DNA from: Streptomyces himastatinicus ATCC 53653
Lineage (GTDB): Bacteria > Actinomycetota > Actinomycetes > Streptomycetales > Streptomycetaceae
Reading direction: 5' to 3'
DNA length: 64,000 bases
Assembly: GCF_000158915.1 (NCBI RefSeq)
Contig: NZ_GG657754.1
Location: forward strand, 1,246,524-1,310,523
Shown here in pieces: positions 42,271-50,250 of this stretch (the stretch's first letter is position 1; every line of letters begins with the position of its first letter). Position numbers and translations under genes: made by a program. A model generated the notes under the pieces. It was not told the DNA's origin and did no database searches. It saw only the letters and a list, made by a program, of their open reading frames with translations.

Positions 42271-43896
42271 ATGTCCGTGATCGACGTTCCGCTGCCCGAC
42301 TCCGTCCATGTCATCACCGGTCCGTCCGGGGACCCGCGCACCGCCGCACCGGCGGGGACGGGCCGCTGGACCGTGCCCGGCGCCGAGGTGACGGCGCGAC
42401 ACGATCCGTACGGCGCCCTGCGGCTGGCGCTCGCCGCGCCGGGTCCGGAGGGCCTGTCGACGGTGGCGCTGCGCTGGCGCCACCACCCCGGCGACCACCG
42501 CCCCGCCCTGGTGCTCGGCGATGCGTGGGAGCGCTCGTACGGCGAATTGCAGTGGCGTGGCATCCAGCCGGAACGCCCGCTGCCCTGGTACTGGCTGGGC
42601 ACCGACCCGGCCACCGGCACCAGTGCCGGGCTGGGGGTGCGGACCCGCGCCGGGGCGCTGTGCTGCTGGACGGTGGACGAGGACGGCACCACGCTGTGGC
42701 TGGACGTACGCTCCGGCGGCCTGCCGGTGCTGCCGGGCGACCGGGAGATCGCCGCCGCCATCGTGGTCGGGGTGGCGACGGGTGCGGACACCACCCCGTA
42801 CGCGGCGCTCCAGGAGCTGTGCGCCGCCATGTCCCCCGATCCGCTGCTGCCCGCACAGCCGGTGGTCGGCTGCAACAACTGGTACTACGCGTACGGCCGG
42901 GACTTCGGCCCGGACGCCGTACTGCGCGACGCGGCCACCATCGCCGAGTTCGCCGGGGACCATCCGGTGCGGCCGTTCTGCGTCGTCGACGACGGCTGGA
43001 CGGAGGGCGGGGGCAGCGCCCCGGGAGGGCCGTGGGACACCGGCCTGCCCGGGCTGTTCGACGACATGGCGGGGCTGGCCGCGGGCATCGCCGACCGCGG
43101 CGCCCGGCCGGGCCTGTGGTTCCGGCCGCTGCTGTCCCGGGTGCCGGCGGAGGGGATGCGCACGGACACCGGCGCTCCCGGCCGGATCCCCCTGGACCCG
43201 TCGCTGGACGCCACCCTCTCCGCCGTCGCCGCCGATGTCGCCCGCTTCCGCTCCTGGGGCTTCGAGCTGATCAAGCACGACTTCAGCACGTACGACGTCT
43301 TCGGCCGCTTCCACCCGGACACACCGCACGAGATGGCCGGTCCCGGCTGGCGGCTCGCCGATCGCACCCGCACCACCGCCGAAGTGCTGGTGGCCCTCTA
43401 CCGGACCATCGCCGAGGCGGCCGGGGACGCCCTGGTGCTCGGTTGCAACACCGTCGGACATCTGGCGGCGGGTCTGGTGCAGGTGCAGCGCACCGGCGAC
43501 GACACCTCGGGCCGCCACTGGGAGCGCACCCGGCGGATGGGCATCAACACCCTCGCCTTCCGGCTGGCCCAGCACAGCCGCTTCTACGCGGTGGACGCCG
43601 ACTGCGTGCCCTGTACCCCGGCCACCGAGTGGCGGCTGAACCGTCAGTTCCTGGACCTGGTGGCCCGTTCCGGCACCGCGCTGTTCGTCTCCGTCGACCC
43701 GGCCGCCCGCACCCCGGGGACCGACGCCGACCTCGGCGCGGCCGTCCGGCTCGCGCTGGACGGCGGGTCACCCGGCGGCGTCGAACCGCTGGACTGGCTC
43801 GGGACCACGGCCCCGCGCCGCTGGCGGACGGGCGACGCGGAGCGTACGTACACGTGGTCCCAGCCCTGGGGAGCGTGGCCGCCGCTGCCGCTCTAG
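42271..43896 (+). CDS. alpha-galactosidase-like glycoside hydrolase (GH36/clan GH-D type)
   Basis: A 541-residue protein with no signal peptide, so cytoplasmic. An N-terminal beta-sandwich (about 1-190) leads to a TIM barrel starting G-C-N-N-W-Y-Y-A-Y-G. V-V-D-D-G-W and the nucleophile motif L-I-K-H-D-F-S-T-Y-D (K-x-D of clan GH-D) follow, then R-T-x-R-R-M-G. It is shorter than classical GH36 enzymes and more divergent. It should cleave an imported alpha-glycoside after uptake. Substrate unknown. Confidence 0.8.
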   Translation: MSVIDVPLPDSVHVITGPSGDPRTAAPAGTGRWTVPGAEVTARHDPYGALRLALAAPGPEGLSTVALRWRHHPGDHRPALVLGDAWERSYGELQWRGIQPERPLPWYWLGTDPATGTSAGLGVRTRAGALCCWTVDEDGTTLWLDVRSGGLPVLPGDREIAAAIVVGVATGADTTPYAALQELCAAMSPDPLLPAQPVVGCNNWYYAYGRDFGPDAVLRDAATIAEFAGDHPVRPFCVVDDGWTEGGGSAPGGPWDTGLPGLFDDMAGLAAGIADRGARPGLWFRPLLSRVPAEGMRTDTGAPGRIPLDPSLDATLSAVAADVARFRSWGFELIKHDFSTYDVFGRFHPDTPHEMAGPGWRLADRTRTTAEVLVALYRTIAEAAGDALVLGCNTVGHLAAGLVQVQRTGDDTSGRHWERTRRMGINTLAFRLAQHSRFYAVDADCVPCTPATEWRLNRQFLDLVARSGTALFVSVDPAARTPGTDADLGAAVRLALDGGSPGGVEPLDWLGTTAPRRWRTGDAERTYTWSQPWGAWPPLPL

Positions 43897-44067
43897 ACGG
43901 CCGTAGCTATTGGTCATTTTGATCAGCCGAGCGCTCTTTCACCCCGGCGCGGTGGGCAGATTGCTCAGCCGGAAGACGACATGTTGCGCAGTTGATGGGC
44001 TCTCTGTCTACTTCTCGCATCACACAGCATTCCTGGACGCCAGGTCCAGGCCATGGAGGTGGTCAAT

Positions 44068-46422
44068 GTGGTCATGGACGCGACCTTCTCGGGTGCCCCG
44101 GGCAAGGACCCGGCCGGGAGGGCACACCCCGGGACGCTCGGCACGCTGGCAGCGGTCGAGCGCCGGGTGCTGTGGCTGTCCACGGCCATCATCGACCATG
44201 CCAACCGGGTCCGGCCGAACCCCACGGGGCTGAAGGTCGGCGGTCACCAGGCGTCCAGCGCGTCGATGACCTCGATCATGACGGCGCTGTGGTTCCACAC
44301 CCTGACCGCCGAGGACCGGGTGTCGGTCAAGCCCCATGCCTCACCGGTGCTGCACGCCATCAACTACCTGCTCGGCGAGCTGGACGAGTCGTATCTGACG
44401 ACGCTTCGCGCCTTCGGCGGACTCCAGAGCTACCCCAGCCGGTCCAAGGACCCCGACCGGGTCGACTACTCCACCGGCTCGGTCGGGATCGGCGCCACCG
44501 CGCCCCTGTGGGGTGCGCTCGCCCGGCGCTATGTGGAGGGCCGCTTCGGCGGCGCCGGGACCGGGCGGCAGTACTCCCTGCTCGGCGACGCGGAGCTGGA
44601 CGAGGGGGCGATCTGGGAGGCGGTCCAGGACCCGGTGGTGTCCTCCCTGGGCGAGGTCACGTGGATCGTCGACCTCAACCGGCAGTCGCTGGACCGTGTG
44701 GTGCCCGGCATCGCCGCCGGACGGCTCCAGGGCATGTTCACGGCCGCCGGATGGCAGGTGCTGACGCTCAAGTACGGGCATCTGCTGCGCGAGCTGTTCG
44801 CCCGGCCCGGCGGGGAGGCCCTGCGCACCCGCATCGATGCCATGGGCAACCCCGAATACCAGCGGCTGCTGCGCTGCACCGCCGACCAGCTGCGCGAGCG
44901 GCTGCCCGGCACCGGCTCCACCGCAGGACCCATCGCCGGGCTCATCGCGCAACTGGACGACACCACGCTGCTCGCCGCGCTGCGCAACCTGGGCGGCCAT
45001 GATCTCGGGGCGCTCCTGGAGGCGTACGACACCATCGACGACACCCGGCCGACCGTGATCTTCGCGTACACGGTCAAGGGTCACGGGCTGCCCACCGAGG
45101 GCCATCCGCAGAACCACTCCTCGCTGCTGACCGCCGACCAGATGGGCCCACTGGCCGAGCGGCTGGGGGCGGACCTGGACCGCCCCTGGGACCTCTTCCC
45201 CCAGGGCTCGGCGGAGGCGTCGCTGTGCGCGGCCGCCGCCGAGCGGCTGCGCAGGCCCGAGCGCGAGCCGCGGCAGCCGCCCGCCCTTCCGGCCGACCTC
45301 GGCCGCCCGGCGCCCGCCGGGACCGGCCACACCCAGCAGGCGCTGGGGAGGGCGCTGCTGGACCTCACCCGCCGGGCGCCGGAGGCGGCGGGCCGGATCG
45401 TCACCGTCAGCCCGGACGTCAGCTCGACCACCAACCTGGGCGGCTGGCTGAACAAGGTCGGCGTGTGGTCGGCCACGGAAGGCACCGACTGGTTCGCCGA
45501 CGACGCCGAGACGATCCTCCACTGGCGGGAGAAGCCGACCGGACAGCATGTGGAGCTGGGCATCGCCGAGACCAACCTGGTAGGTCTGCTGGGCGAGTTG
45601 GGCGCCACCTGGAGCCGCTGGGGGCAGCCGCTGCTGCCCATCGGCGTGGTGTACGACCCCTTCGTCAACCGGGCGCTGGAGCCGTGGTCGTTCGGCATGT
45701 ACGCGGGCGGCCAGTCCATCCTGGTGGGCACCCCGTCCGGTGTGACGCTCGCCCCGGAGGGCGGCGCACATCAGTCGATCACCACTCCGTCGCTCGGCAC
45801 CGAGCAGCCGGGGTGTGTGTCGTACGAGCCCGCCTTCGCCATCGACACCGAGTGGTGTCTGCTCGCCGCCCTGGGCAACCTCGGCCAGCCAAAGGGGAGT
45901 TCGGCGTATCTGCGGCTGTCCACCCGGCCGGTGGACCAGTCCCTGGCCGCCGTGCCCGCCGACCCCGCGGCGCGTGAGCGACGGCGTCGGCAGGTGGTGG
46001 CGGGCGCGTACCGGTTGCGGCGGCACGACAAGCCGGTGGTGACCATCGCGGCGATGGGCGCCCTGGTCCCCGAGGCCCTGGCCGCCGCCGAACGGCTCCA
46101 GGCGCTCGGCCACGGCGCCGATGTGGTGTGCGTGACCAGCCCGGACCTGCTGTTCCGCGCCCTCCAGGCGCGGCGTGGCCTGGCGGAGGAGCCGGACTGG
46201 ATCCTCGACCGCGCCTTCCCCGCCGACCGGGCCACCCCGCTGGTCACCGTGCTCGACGGCCATCCGCACACCCTGGCCTTCCTCGCCACCGTGCATCAGG
46301 TGCCCGTCACCACCCTGGGTGTGACCCGGTTCGGCCAGTGCGGTGCCCTCGACGACGTCTACCGGTACCACGGCATCGACGGCGACAGCGTCATCGCCGC
46401 CGCCCTCGACCTCATCGACTGA
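44068..46422 (+). CDS. thiamine-diphosphate enzyme, pyruvate-dehydrogenase-E1/transketolase-like
   Basis: About 784 residues. The GTG at 44068 has GGAGG eight bases upstream; ATG codons at 44053 and 44074 are alternatives. The order of domains follows homodimeric PDH E1 (AceE) and transketolase: ThDP motif G-D-A-E-L-D-E-G ... D-L-N-R-Q-S-L-D, a pyrimidine-binding domain with the activating Glu in L-G-I-A-E-T-N-L, and a C-terminal domain. It is clearly diverged from housekeeping AceE and about 100 residues shorter, with no lipoyl-enzyme partners nearby. It may decarboxylate or transfer a ketol unit from a 2-keto product of the upstream pathway (inference). Confidence 0.82.
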   Translation: MVMDATFSGAPGKDPAGRAHPGTLGTLAAVERRVLWLSTAIIDHANRVRPNPTGLKVGGHQASSASMTSIMTALWFHTLTAEDRVSVKPHASPVLHAINYLLGELDESYLTTLRAFGGLQSYPSRSKDPDRVDYSTGSVGIGATAPLWGALARRYVEGRFGGAGTGRQYSLLGDAELDEGAIWEAVQDPVVSSLGEVTWIVDLNRQSLDRVVPGIAAGRLQGMFTAAGWQVLTLKYGHLLRELFARPGGEALRTRIDAMGNPEYQRLLRCTADQLRERLPGTGSTAGPIAGLIAQLDDTTLLAALRNLGGHDLGALLEAYDTIDDTRPTVIFAYTVKGHGLPTEGHPQNHSSLLTADQMGPLAERLGADLDRPWDLFPQGSAEASLCAAAAERLRRPEREPRQPPALPADLGRPAPAGTGHTQQALGRALLDLTRRAPEAAGRIVTVSPDVSSTTNLGGWLNKVGVWSATEGTDWFADDAETILHWREKPTGQHVELGIAETNLVGLLGELGATWSRWGQPLLPIGVVYDPFVNRALEPWSFGMYAGGQSILVGTPSGVTLAPEGGAHQSITTPSLGTEQPGCVSYEPAFAIDTEWCLLAALGNLGQPKGSSAYLRLSTRPVDQSLAAVPADPAARERRRRQVVAGAYRLRRHDKPVVTIAAMGALVPEALAAAERLQALGHGADVVCVTSPDLLFRALQARRGLAEEPDWILDRAFPADRATPLVTVLDGHPHTLAFLATVHQVPVTTLGVTRFGQCGALDDVYRYHGIDGDSVIAAALDLID

Positions 46423-47878
46423 GTTTCCCGAGCAAGGCGCCGATGAGGACGGCCCCGAGGGCGAGGAGCGCGGCGGCGACGGTGAGGGCGAGGGAGAAGC
46501 CTTCCGTCGCGGCACGCAGGGGGCCGTCCTCGGCGGCCAGGGTGTCGCCGCGGTGGGTGGCGAGGGCGACGAGCACCGCCACCCCCACGGCGCCGCCGAC
46601 TTGTTGGACGGAACTCAGGACGGCGGAGCCGAGCCCGGCGTTCTCCTCGGTGGTGCCCTCGAGCGCGGCCACGGTCAGGGCGGGCAGGCTCAGCCCGCAT
46701 CCGAGGCTCGTGACGAGCATGCCGGGCAGCACCCCGGAGGCGTAGCCGTCGTCCGGTGCCACACCGGACAGCAGCAGGAACCCGGCCGCGCTGATCAGGA
46801 ACGAGAGGACGAGCGCCGGGCGCGTACCGAGCCTGGTCACCGCCCGGGAGGAGAGCCACATGCCCGTGAGGATGCCGGCGCAGTAGGGCAGATAGGCGAG
46901 ACCGGCCGTGAGCGGGCGATAGCCCAGCACGGTCTGGAGGTGCACCATCAGCAGGAAGGCCATCGCGTACATGGCGGCGGAGAACAGCAGGGTCGCCCCA
47001 TTGGCGACGGCCCGGAACCGGAGGGACAGGAACGACAGCGGCACCAGTGGCTCGGCGGTTCGCGCCTCGGCGGCGGCGAAGGCGACGGCCAGGAGTACCG
47101 CCAGGGCCAGGGGCCCGACGGCGGTGGTGTCCCGCCAGCCCGACTCCCCGATCCGGAGCAGTCCGTAGACCAGGGACACCAGGGCGCCGGTGCCGAGCAC
47201 CGCGCCGGGCAGGTCGAGGCGTGCCGCGCGCCCGGCCCGGCTCTCGGGAACCAGGGACGGGAGCAGCGCGACGGCCGCGACGGCCACCGGCAGGTTGATC
47301 AGGAAGATCCAGCGCCAGGACGCGAGGCCGGTCAGCGCACCCGAGATCACCAGGCCCGTCGTACCGCCCAGAGCGGCGATGCCGCCCCAGATGCCGAACG
47401 CCCTGGCGCGCTCCTCGGTGCCGGGGAACAGGAGCGCGATCAGCGCCAGCGCTGCCGGGCTTGCCATGGCCGCTCCCCCGCCCTGGACGAACCGCCCGGC
47501 CACGAGCTGCCAGGGCTCCCGCGCGAGCCCGCACACGAGGCTCGCCGCGCCGAACAGCGCCACACCGGTCAGGAAGACACGTCTGCGGCCCAGCAGGTCG
47601 GCCATGCGGCCGAACAGCAGCAACAGCCCGCCGAAGGCGAGGAAGTAGGCGTTGACGACCCAGGCCAGGCCCGCGGCGCCGAAGCCGAGGTCGTCGCGGA
47701 TGCTGGGGAGCGCCACGTTCACCACGTTGTCGTCCAGGACGAGCATGAACTGCACGAAGCACAGCACCACCAGGGCCGGGCCACGGCGCCCCACGGCAGT
47801 GGCGGTGGCGGTGGCGGTGGGGTTGAGCGGTCCGTGCGTACGGTGGCGGCGCCCGCGGCGCGCGGGAGGGATCGGCAT
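46412..47878 (-). CDS. MFS drug/multidrug exporter (DHA2, 14-helix type)
   Basis: A 488-residue transporter with about 14 hydrophobic segments. Motif A reads G-R-M-A-D-L-L-G-R-R-R, and D-D-N-V-V-N-V-A-L-P in helix 1 is typical of EmrB/QacA-type proton antiporters. It is divergent from an AraC gene with a perfect ATGCGCTA-N13-TAGCGCAT repeat between them, so it is probably induced by that regulator. It overlaps the preceding convergent gene by 11 bp. Confidence 0.92.
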   Translation of the reverse strand: MPIPPARRGRRHRTHGPLNPTATATATAVGRRGPALVVLCFVQFMLVLDDNVVNVALPSIRDDLGFGAAGLAWVVNAYFLAFGGLLLLFGRMADLLGRRRVFLTGVALFGAASLVCGLAREPWQLVAGRFVQGGGAAMASPAALALIALLFPGTEERARAFGIWGGIAALGGTTGLVISGALTGLASWRWIFLINLPVAVAAVALLPSLVPESRAGRAARLDLPGAVLGTGALVSLVYGLLRIGESGWRDTTAVGPLALAVLLAVAFAAAEARTAEPLVPLSFLSLRFRAVANGATLLFSAAMYAMAFLLMVHLQTVLGYRPLTAGLAYLPYCAGILTGMWLSSRAVTRLGTRPALVLSFLISAAGFLLLSGVAPDDGYASGVLPGMLVTSLGCGLSLPALTVAALEGTTEENAGLGSAVLSSVQQVGGAVGVAVLVALATHRGDTLAAEDGPLRAATEGFSLALTVAAALLALGAVLIGALLGKLSR

Positions 47879-47912
47879 GGAACGACGCTATGCACCGCCC
47901 GTGTTGGCCGCG

Positions 47913-47941
47913 ATGCGCTACGAGGCCACATCATAGCGCAT
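47913..47941. promoter_or_regulatory. inverted-repeat operator between MFS and AraC genes
   Basis: ATGCGCTA (47913-47920) and TAGCGCAT (47934-47941) are perfect 8-bp arms, 21 bp apart start to start. It lies 22 bp before the AraC start and 35 bp before the MFS start. It is the likely binding site of the AraC protein. Confidence 0.7.
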
Positions 47942-47962
47942 CGGGGACATAGCCTGGGGACC

Positions 47963-48775
47963 ATGACCGATGCCGTCATGGGGGCCGTTCCGGCCGGGGT
48001 GGGCGCGATCGTCGTCGGGAACTTCCCGCTGGCGTACGGGCAGTGGTTCGTTCCGCACAGCCACCCGCAGCACCAGCTGGCCTGGGCGCGCCGTGGGGTG
48101 CTCGGCGTCGCCGTCGGCGACGCCTACTGGGTGCTGCCGCGGACACGGGCGTTGTGGCTGCCCGCGGGGGTGGTCCACCGGACCGGCGCGACCCGCGAGG
48201 CGGTGCTGTGCAGCCTCTACTTCGCACCGGAACGATGCGATCTGGACTGGACGGAACCCACGCCGGTCGGTGTCGACGGGCTGCTCGCCCACCTGATCGC
48301 GTACCTCGGCCGCGACGACCTCCCCGATGACGCACGGCTACGGGCCGAGGCGGTCGTACTGGATCTGCTGCGCCCCCTGCCCGCCACGCCCATCGATGTG
48401 CCGGACCCCACCGACGACCGCGTACGCGCCGTGGCCGACGCGCTGCTCGACCACCCCGACGACCCCCGGAGCCTCGAGGCGCACGCACGGGCCGTCGGTG
48501 TGAGCCGACGCACCCTGTCCCGGCTGTTCGTCCAGGACACCGGCATGAACTTCGACCGCTGGCGCACCCAGGTGCGGCTGCGGGCCGCCCTGCCGCTGCT
48601 CGCCGAGGGCCAGCCCGTTTCCCGGGTCGCACGCACCGTGGGATACGCGACGCCGAGCGCCTTCCTCGCGGCGTTCCGGCGCACCGTCGGCACATCCCCG
48701 GGGCGCTACCTCAAGGGCGAGGCTCAGGAGCCTGAGGTGGCCGGAGGTGTCGCAGCTTGTCCGGGTTGCGGATGA
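47963..48775 (+). CDS. AraC family transcriptional regulator
   Basis: A 270-residue regulator from the ATG at 47963. The N-terminal cupin-type sensor (about 15-95) has H-S-H-P-Q-H-Q-L-A-W and L-P-A-G-V-V-H. The C-terminal tandem HTH is clear: A-R-A-V-G-V-S-R-R-T-L-S-R-L-F, then G-Y-A-T-P-S-A-F-L-A-A-F-R-R and P-G-R-Y-L. It probably controls the divergent exporter. Its last 21 codons overlap, in antisense, the end of the sigma-factor gene. Confidence 0.92.
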   Translation: MTDAVMGAVPAGVGAIVVGNFPLAYGQWFVPHSHPQHQLAWARRGVLGVAVGDAYWVLPRTRALWLPAGVVHRTGATREAVLCSLYFAPERCDLDWTEPTPVGVDGLLAHLIAYLGRDDLPDDARLRAEAVVLDLLRPLPATPIDVPDPTDDRVRAVADALLDHPDDPRSLEAHARAVGVSRRTLSRLFVQDTGMNFDRWRTQVRLRAALPLLAEGQPVSRVARTVGYATPSAFLAAFRRTVGTSPGRYLKGEAQEPEVAGGVAACPGCG

Positions 48776-49589
48776 TGCGGATCTCCGTGATGCGGCCGTC
48801 GGCGACCTCCACGCAGGCGACGGTGTCCGGGCGGCCCGCGACGGTGAGCAGCAGTCCCGGGCTGCCGTTGACGTCGACCGCGTGCACGCGGGGGTCCTCC
48901 ATCGGCTGGGTGACGACGGCGGCGAGGAAACGGGCGACCTTGTCCGCGCCGCGCTGCGGGCGGACGGCGGCCTTCACCTTGCCGCCGCCGTCGCTCCACG
49001 CCGTCACATCGGGGGCGAGCAGCTCCATCATCCGGTTGATGTCGCCGCCGACACAGGCGGCCAGGAACTCGTCGGTGACCTGTCGCCGTACCTCGGCCGG
49101 GGTGTCGTAGCGCGGCCGCCGGGCCTGGACGTGTGCCCGGGCGCGGTGGCCGACCTGCCGTACGGACGCCTCACCGCGCTCCAGCATTGCGGCGATCTCC
49201 CGGAACGAGAAGCCGAACACCTCCTTGAGGATGAAGACCGCGCGCTCCAGCGGCGACAGGGTGTCGAGGACGACGAGCATGGCGAGCGAGACCGACTCGG
49301 CCAGCTCCACCTCCTCGGCGGCGTCCGGCTGGGTGACCAGGGGCTCGGGCAGCCAGGGCCCGACGTACTGCTCGCGGGTGGCGGCGGCCGAGGTGAGCCG
49401 GTTGAGCGCGAGGTTGGTGACCGTACGGGTCAGATAGCCGGCCGGGTTGTCCACGGCGGTGGACACCTGGCTGCACCGCAGCCAGGTGTCCTGCACCAGG
49501 TCCTCGGCGTCGGCGACGCTGCCGAGCATGCGGTAGGCGATGCCGAACAGCATGCGTCGGTGCTGTTCAAAGGTGGTTGCGTCGATCAC
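48711..49589 (-). CDS. ECF41-type RNA polymerase sigma factor with SnoaL-like C-terminal domain
   Basis: A 292-residue sigma factor from the GTG at 49589. Region 2 (about 8-75: G-S-V-A-D-A-E-D-L-V-Q-D-T-W) and region 4 (about 108-160) are followed by a SnoaL-like extension. The ECF41 hallmarks are all present: W-L-P-E-P in the linker, D-G-G-G-K in the extension, and N-P-D-K-L near the C-terminus. In this group the extension replaces an anti-sigma factor and modulates activity, and the target is usually the neighbouring carboxymuconolactone decarboxylase-like gene, which is present here and overlaps by GTGA. Confidence 0.93.
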   Translation of the reverse strand: MIDATTFEQHRRMLFGIAYRMLGSVADAEDLVQDTWLRCSQVSTAVDNPAGYLTRTVTNLALNRLTSAAATREQYVGPWLPEPLVTQPDAAEEVELAESVSLAMLVVLDTLSPLERAVFILKEVFGFSFREIAAMLERGEASVRQVGHRARAHVQARRPRYDTPAEVRRQVTDEFLAACVGGDINRMMELLAPDVTAWSDGGGKVKAAVRPQRGADKVARFLAAVVTQPMEDPRVHAVDVNGSPGLLLTVAGRPDTVACVEVADGRITEIRIIRNPDKLRHLRPPQAPEPRP

Positions 49590-50143
49590 GCACGTGACGG
49601 TACCTCGCAGGCGTCCGAGAAGCCCTGGCTGGTCAGGCCGAAGGCGCTGTTCACGCGCGAGCGGTAGTTTTCCAGGGCGACCATGGCGGTGAGTTCGACG
49701 AACGCGGCCTCACCGAGCCGTTCGACCAGGGCGGCGGCCAGCTCGTCGGTGACGCGGGGCTCGGTCTCGGTCATGGCCTCGGCGTAGTCCAGGACGAGCA
49801 GCTCCAGCTCGGTGAAGTCCTCCTGGTGGTCGCGCCACTGCGGAACCTTGGCGATCTTGTCCATGGGCAGCCCCAGGGTGTCGGCCTCCCAGTGTCCGAA
49901 GTCCATGCACCACGAGCAGTTGATCCTGGCGGCCGTGGCCATGACGGCGAGGTGCTTCAGGCTCCGGTCGAGGCGGTTCCACTTGGCCGCGCCGCGCTCC
50001 TGCCGCACATAGGTGAGCAGCACCCGCGTGTGGTGCCCGAGGGCCAGCCCGGGGTCGAGCACCTTGCCGTAGGTGCGCCGGGAGTACCAGGCGCCGATGC
50101 GGTTGAGCAGGGTGCGGGGCGGGGTGAGCGAGATCCGGGCCAT
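49586..50143 (-). CDS. carboxymuconolactone decarboxylase family protein (AhpD-like)
   Basis: A 185-residue all-helical protein from the ATG at 50143. The redox motif is C-S-W-C-x3-G-H (near residues 76-83), the C-x2-C-x3/4-H of AhpD-like peroxidase-reductase partners. It probably works in thiol or peroxide chemistry. It is the expected target gene of the ECF41 factor downstream, and two TGTCACA -35-like elements precede it. Confidence 0.9.
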   Translation of the reverse strand: MARISLTPPRTLLNRIGAWYSRRTYGKVLDPGLALGHHTRVLLTYVRQERGAAKWNRLDRSLKHLAVMATAARINCSWCMDFGHWEADTLGLPMDKIAKVPQWRDHQEDFTELELLVLDYAEAMTETEPRVTDELAAALVERLGEAAFVELTAMVALENYRSRVNSAFGLTSQGFSDACEVPSRA

Positions 50144-50186
50144 GGCAGGCGCTCCTCTTGTCGTATCCGTTGGTCGTATCCGGAGG

Positions 50187-50216
50187 TGTGACAAGGGAGG
50201 CGGCCGGAGTGTGACA
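50187..50216 (-). promoter_or_regulatory. two TGTCACA elements, putative ECF41 promoter -35 region
   Basis: On the minus strand TGTCACA occurs at 50193-50187 and 50216-50210, 23 bp apart, upstream of the CMD-family gene. ECF41 target promoters are reported to have a TGTCACA -35 box. I do not find a perfect -10 partner (CGTC) at the usual spacing, so only the -35 match is claimed. Confidence 0.5.
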
Positions 50217-50250
50217 TCCGGCGGTCGCGCCGCCGTCCAGCGTGGCGGTC

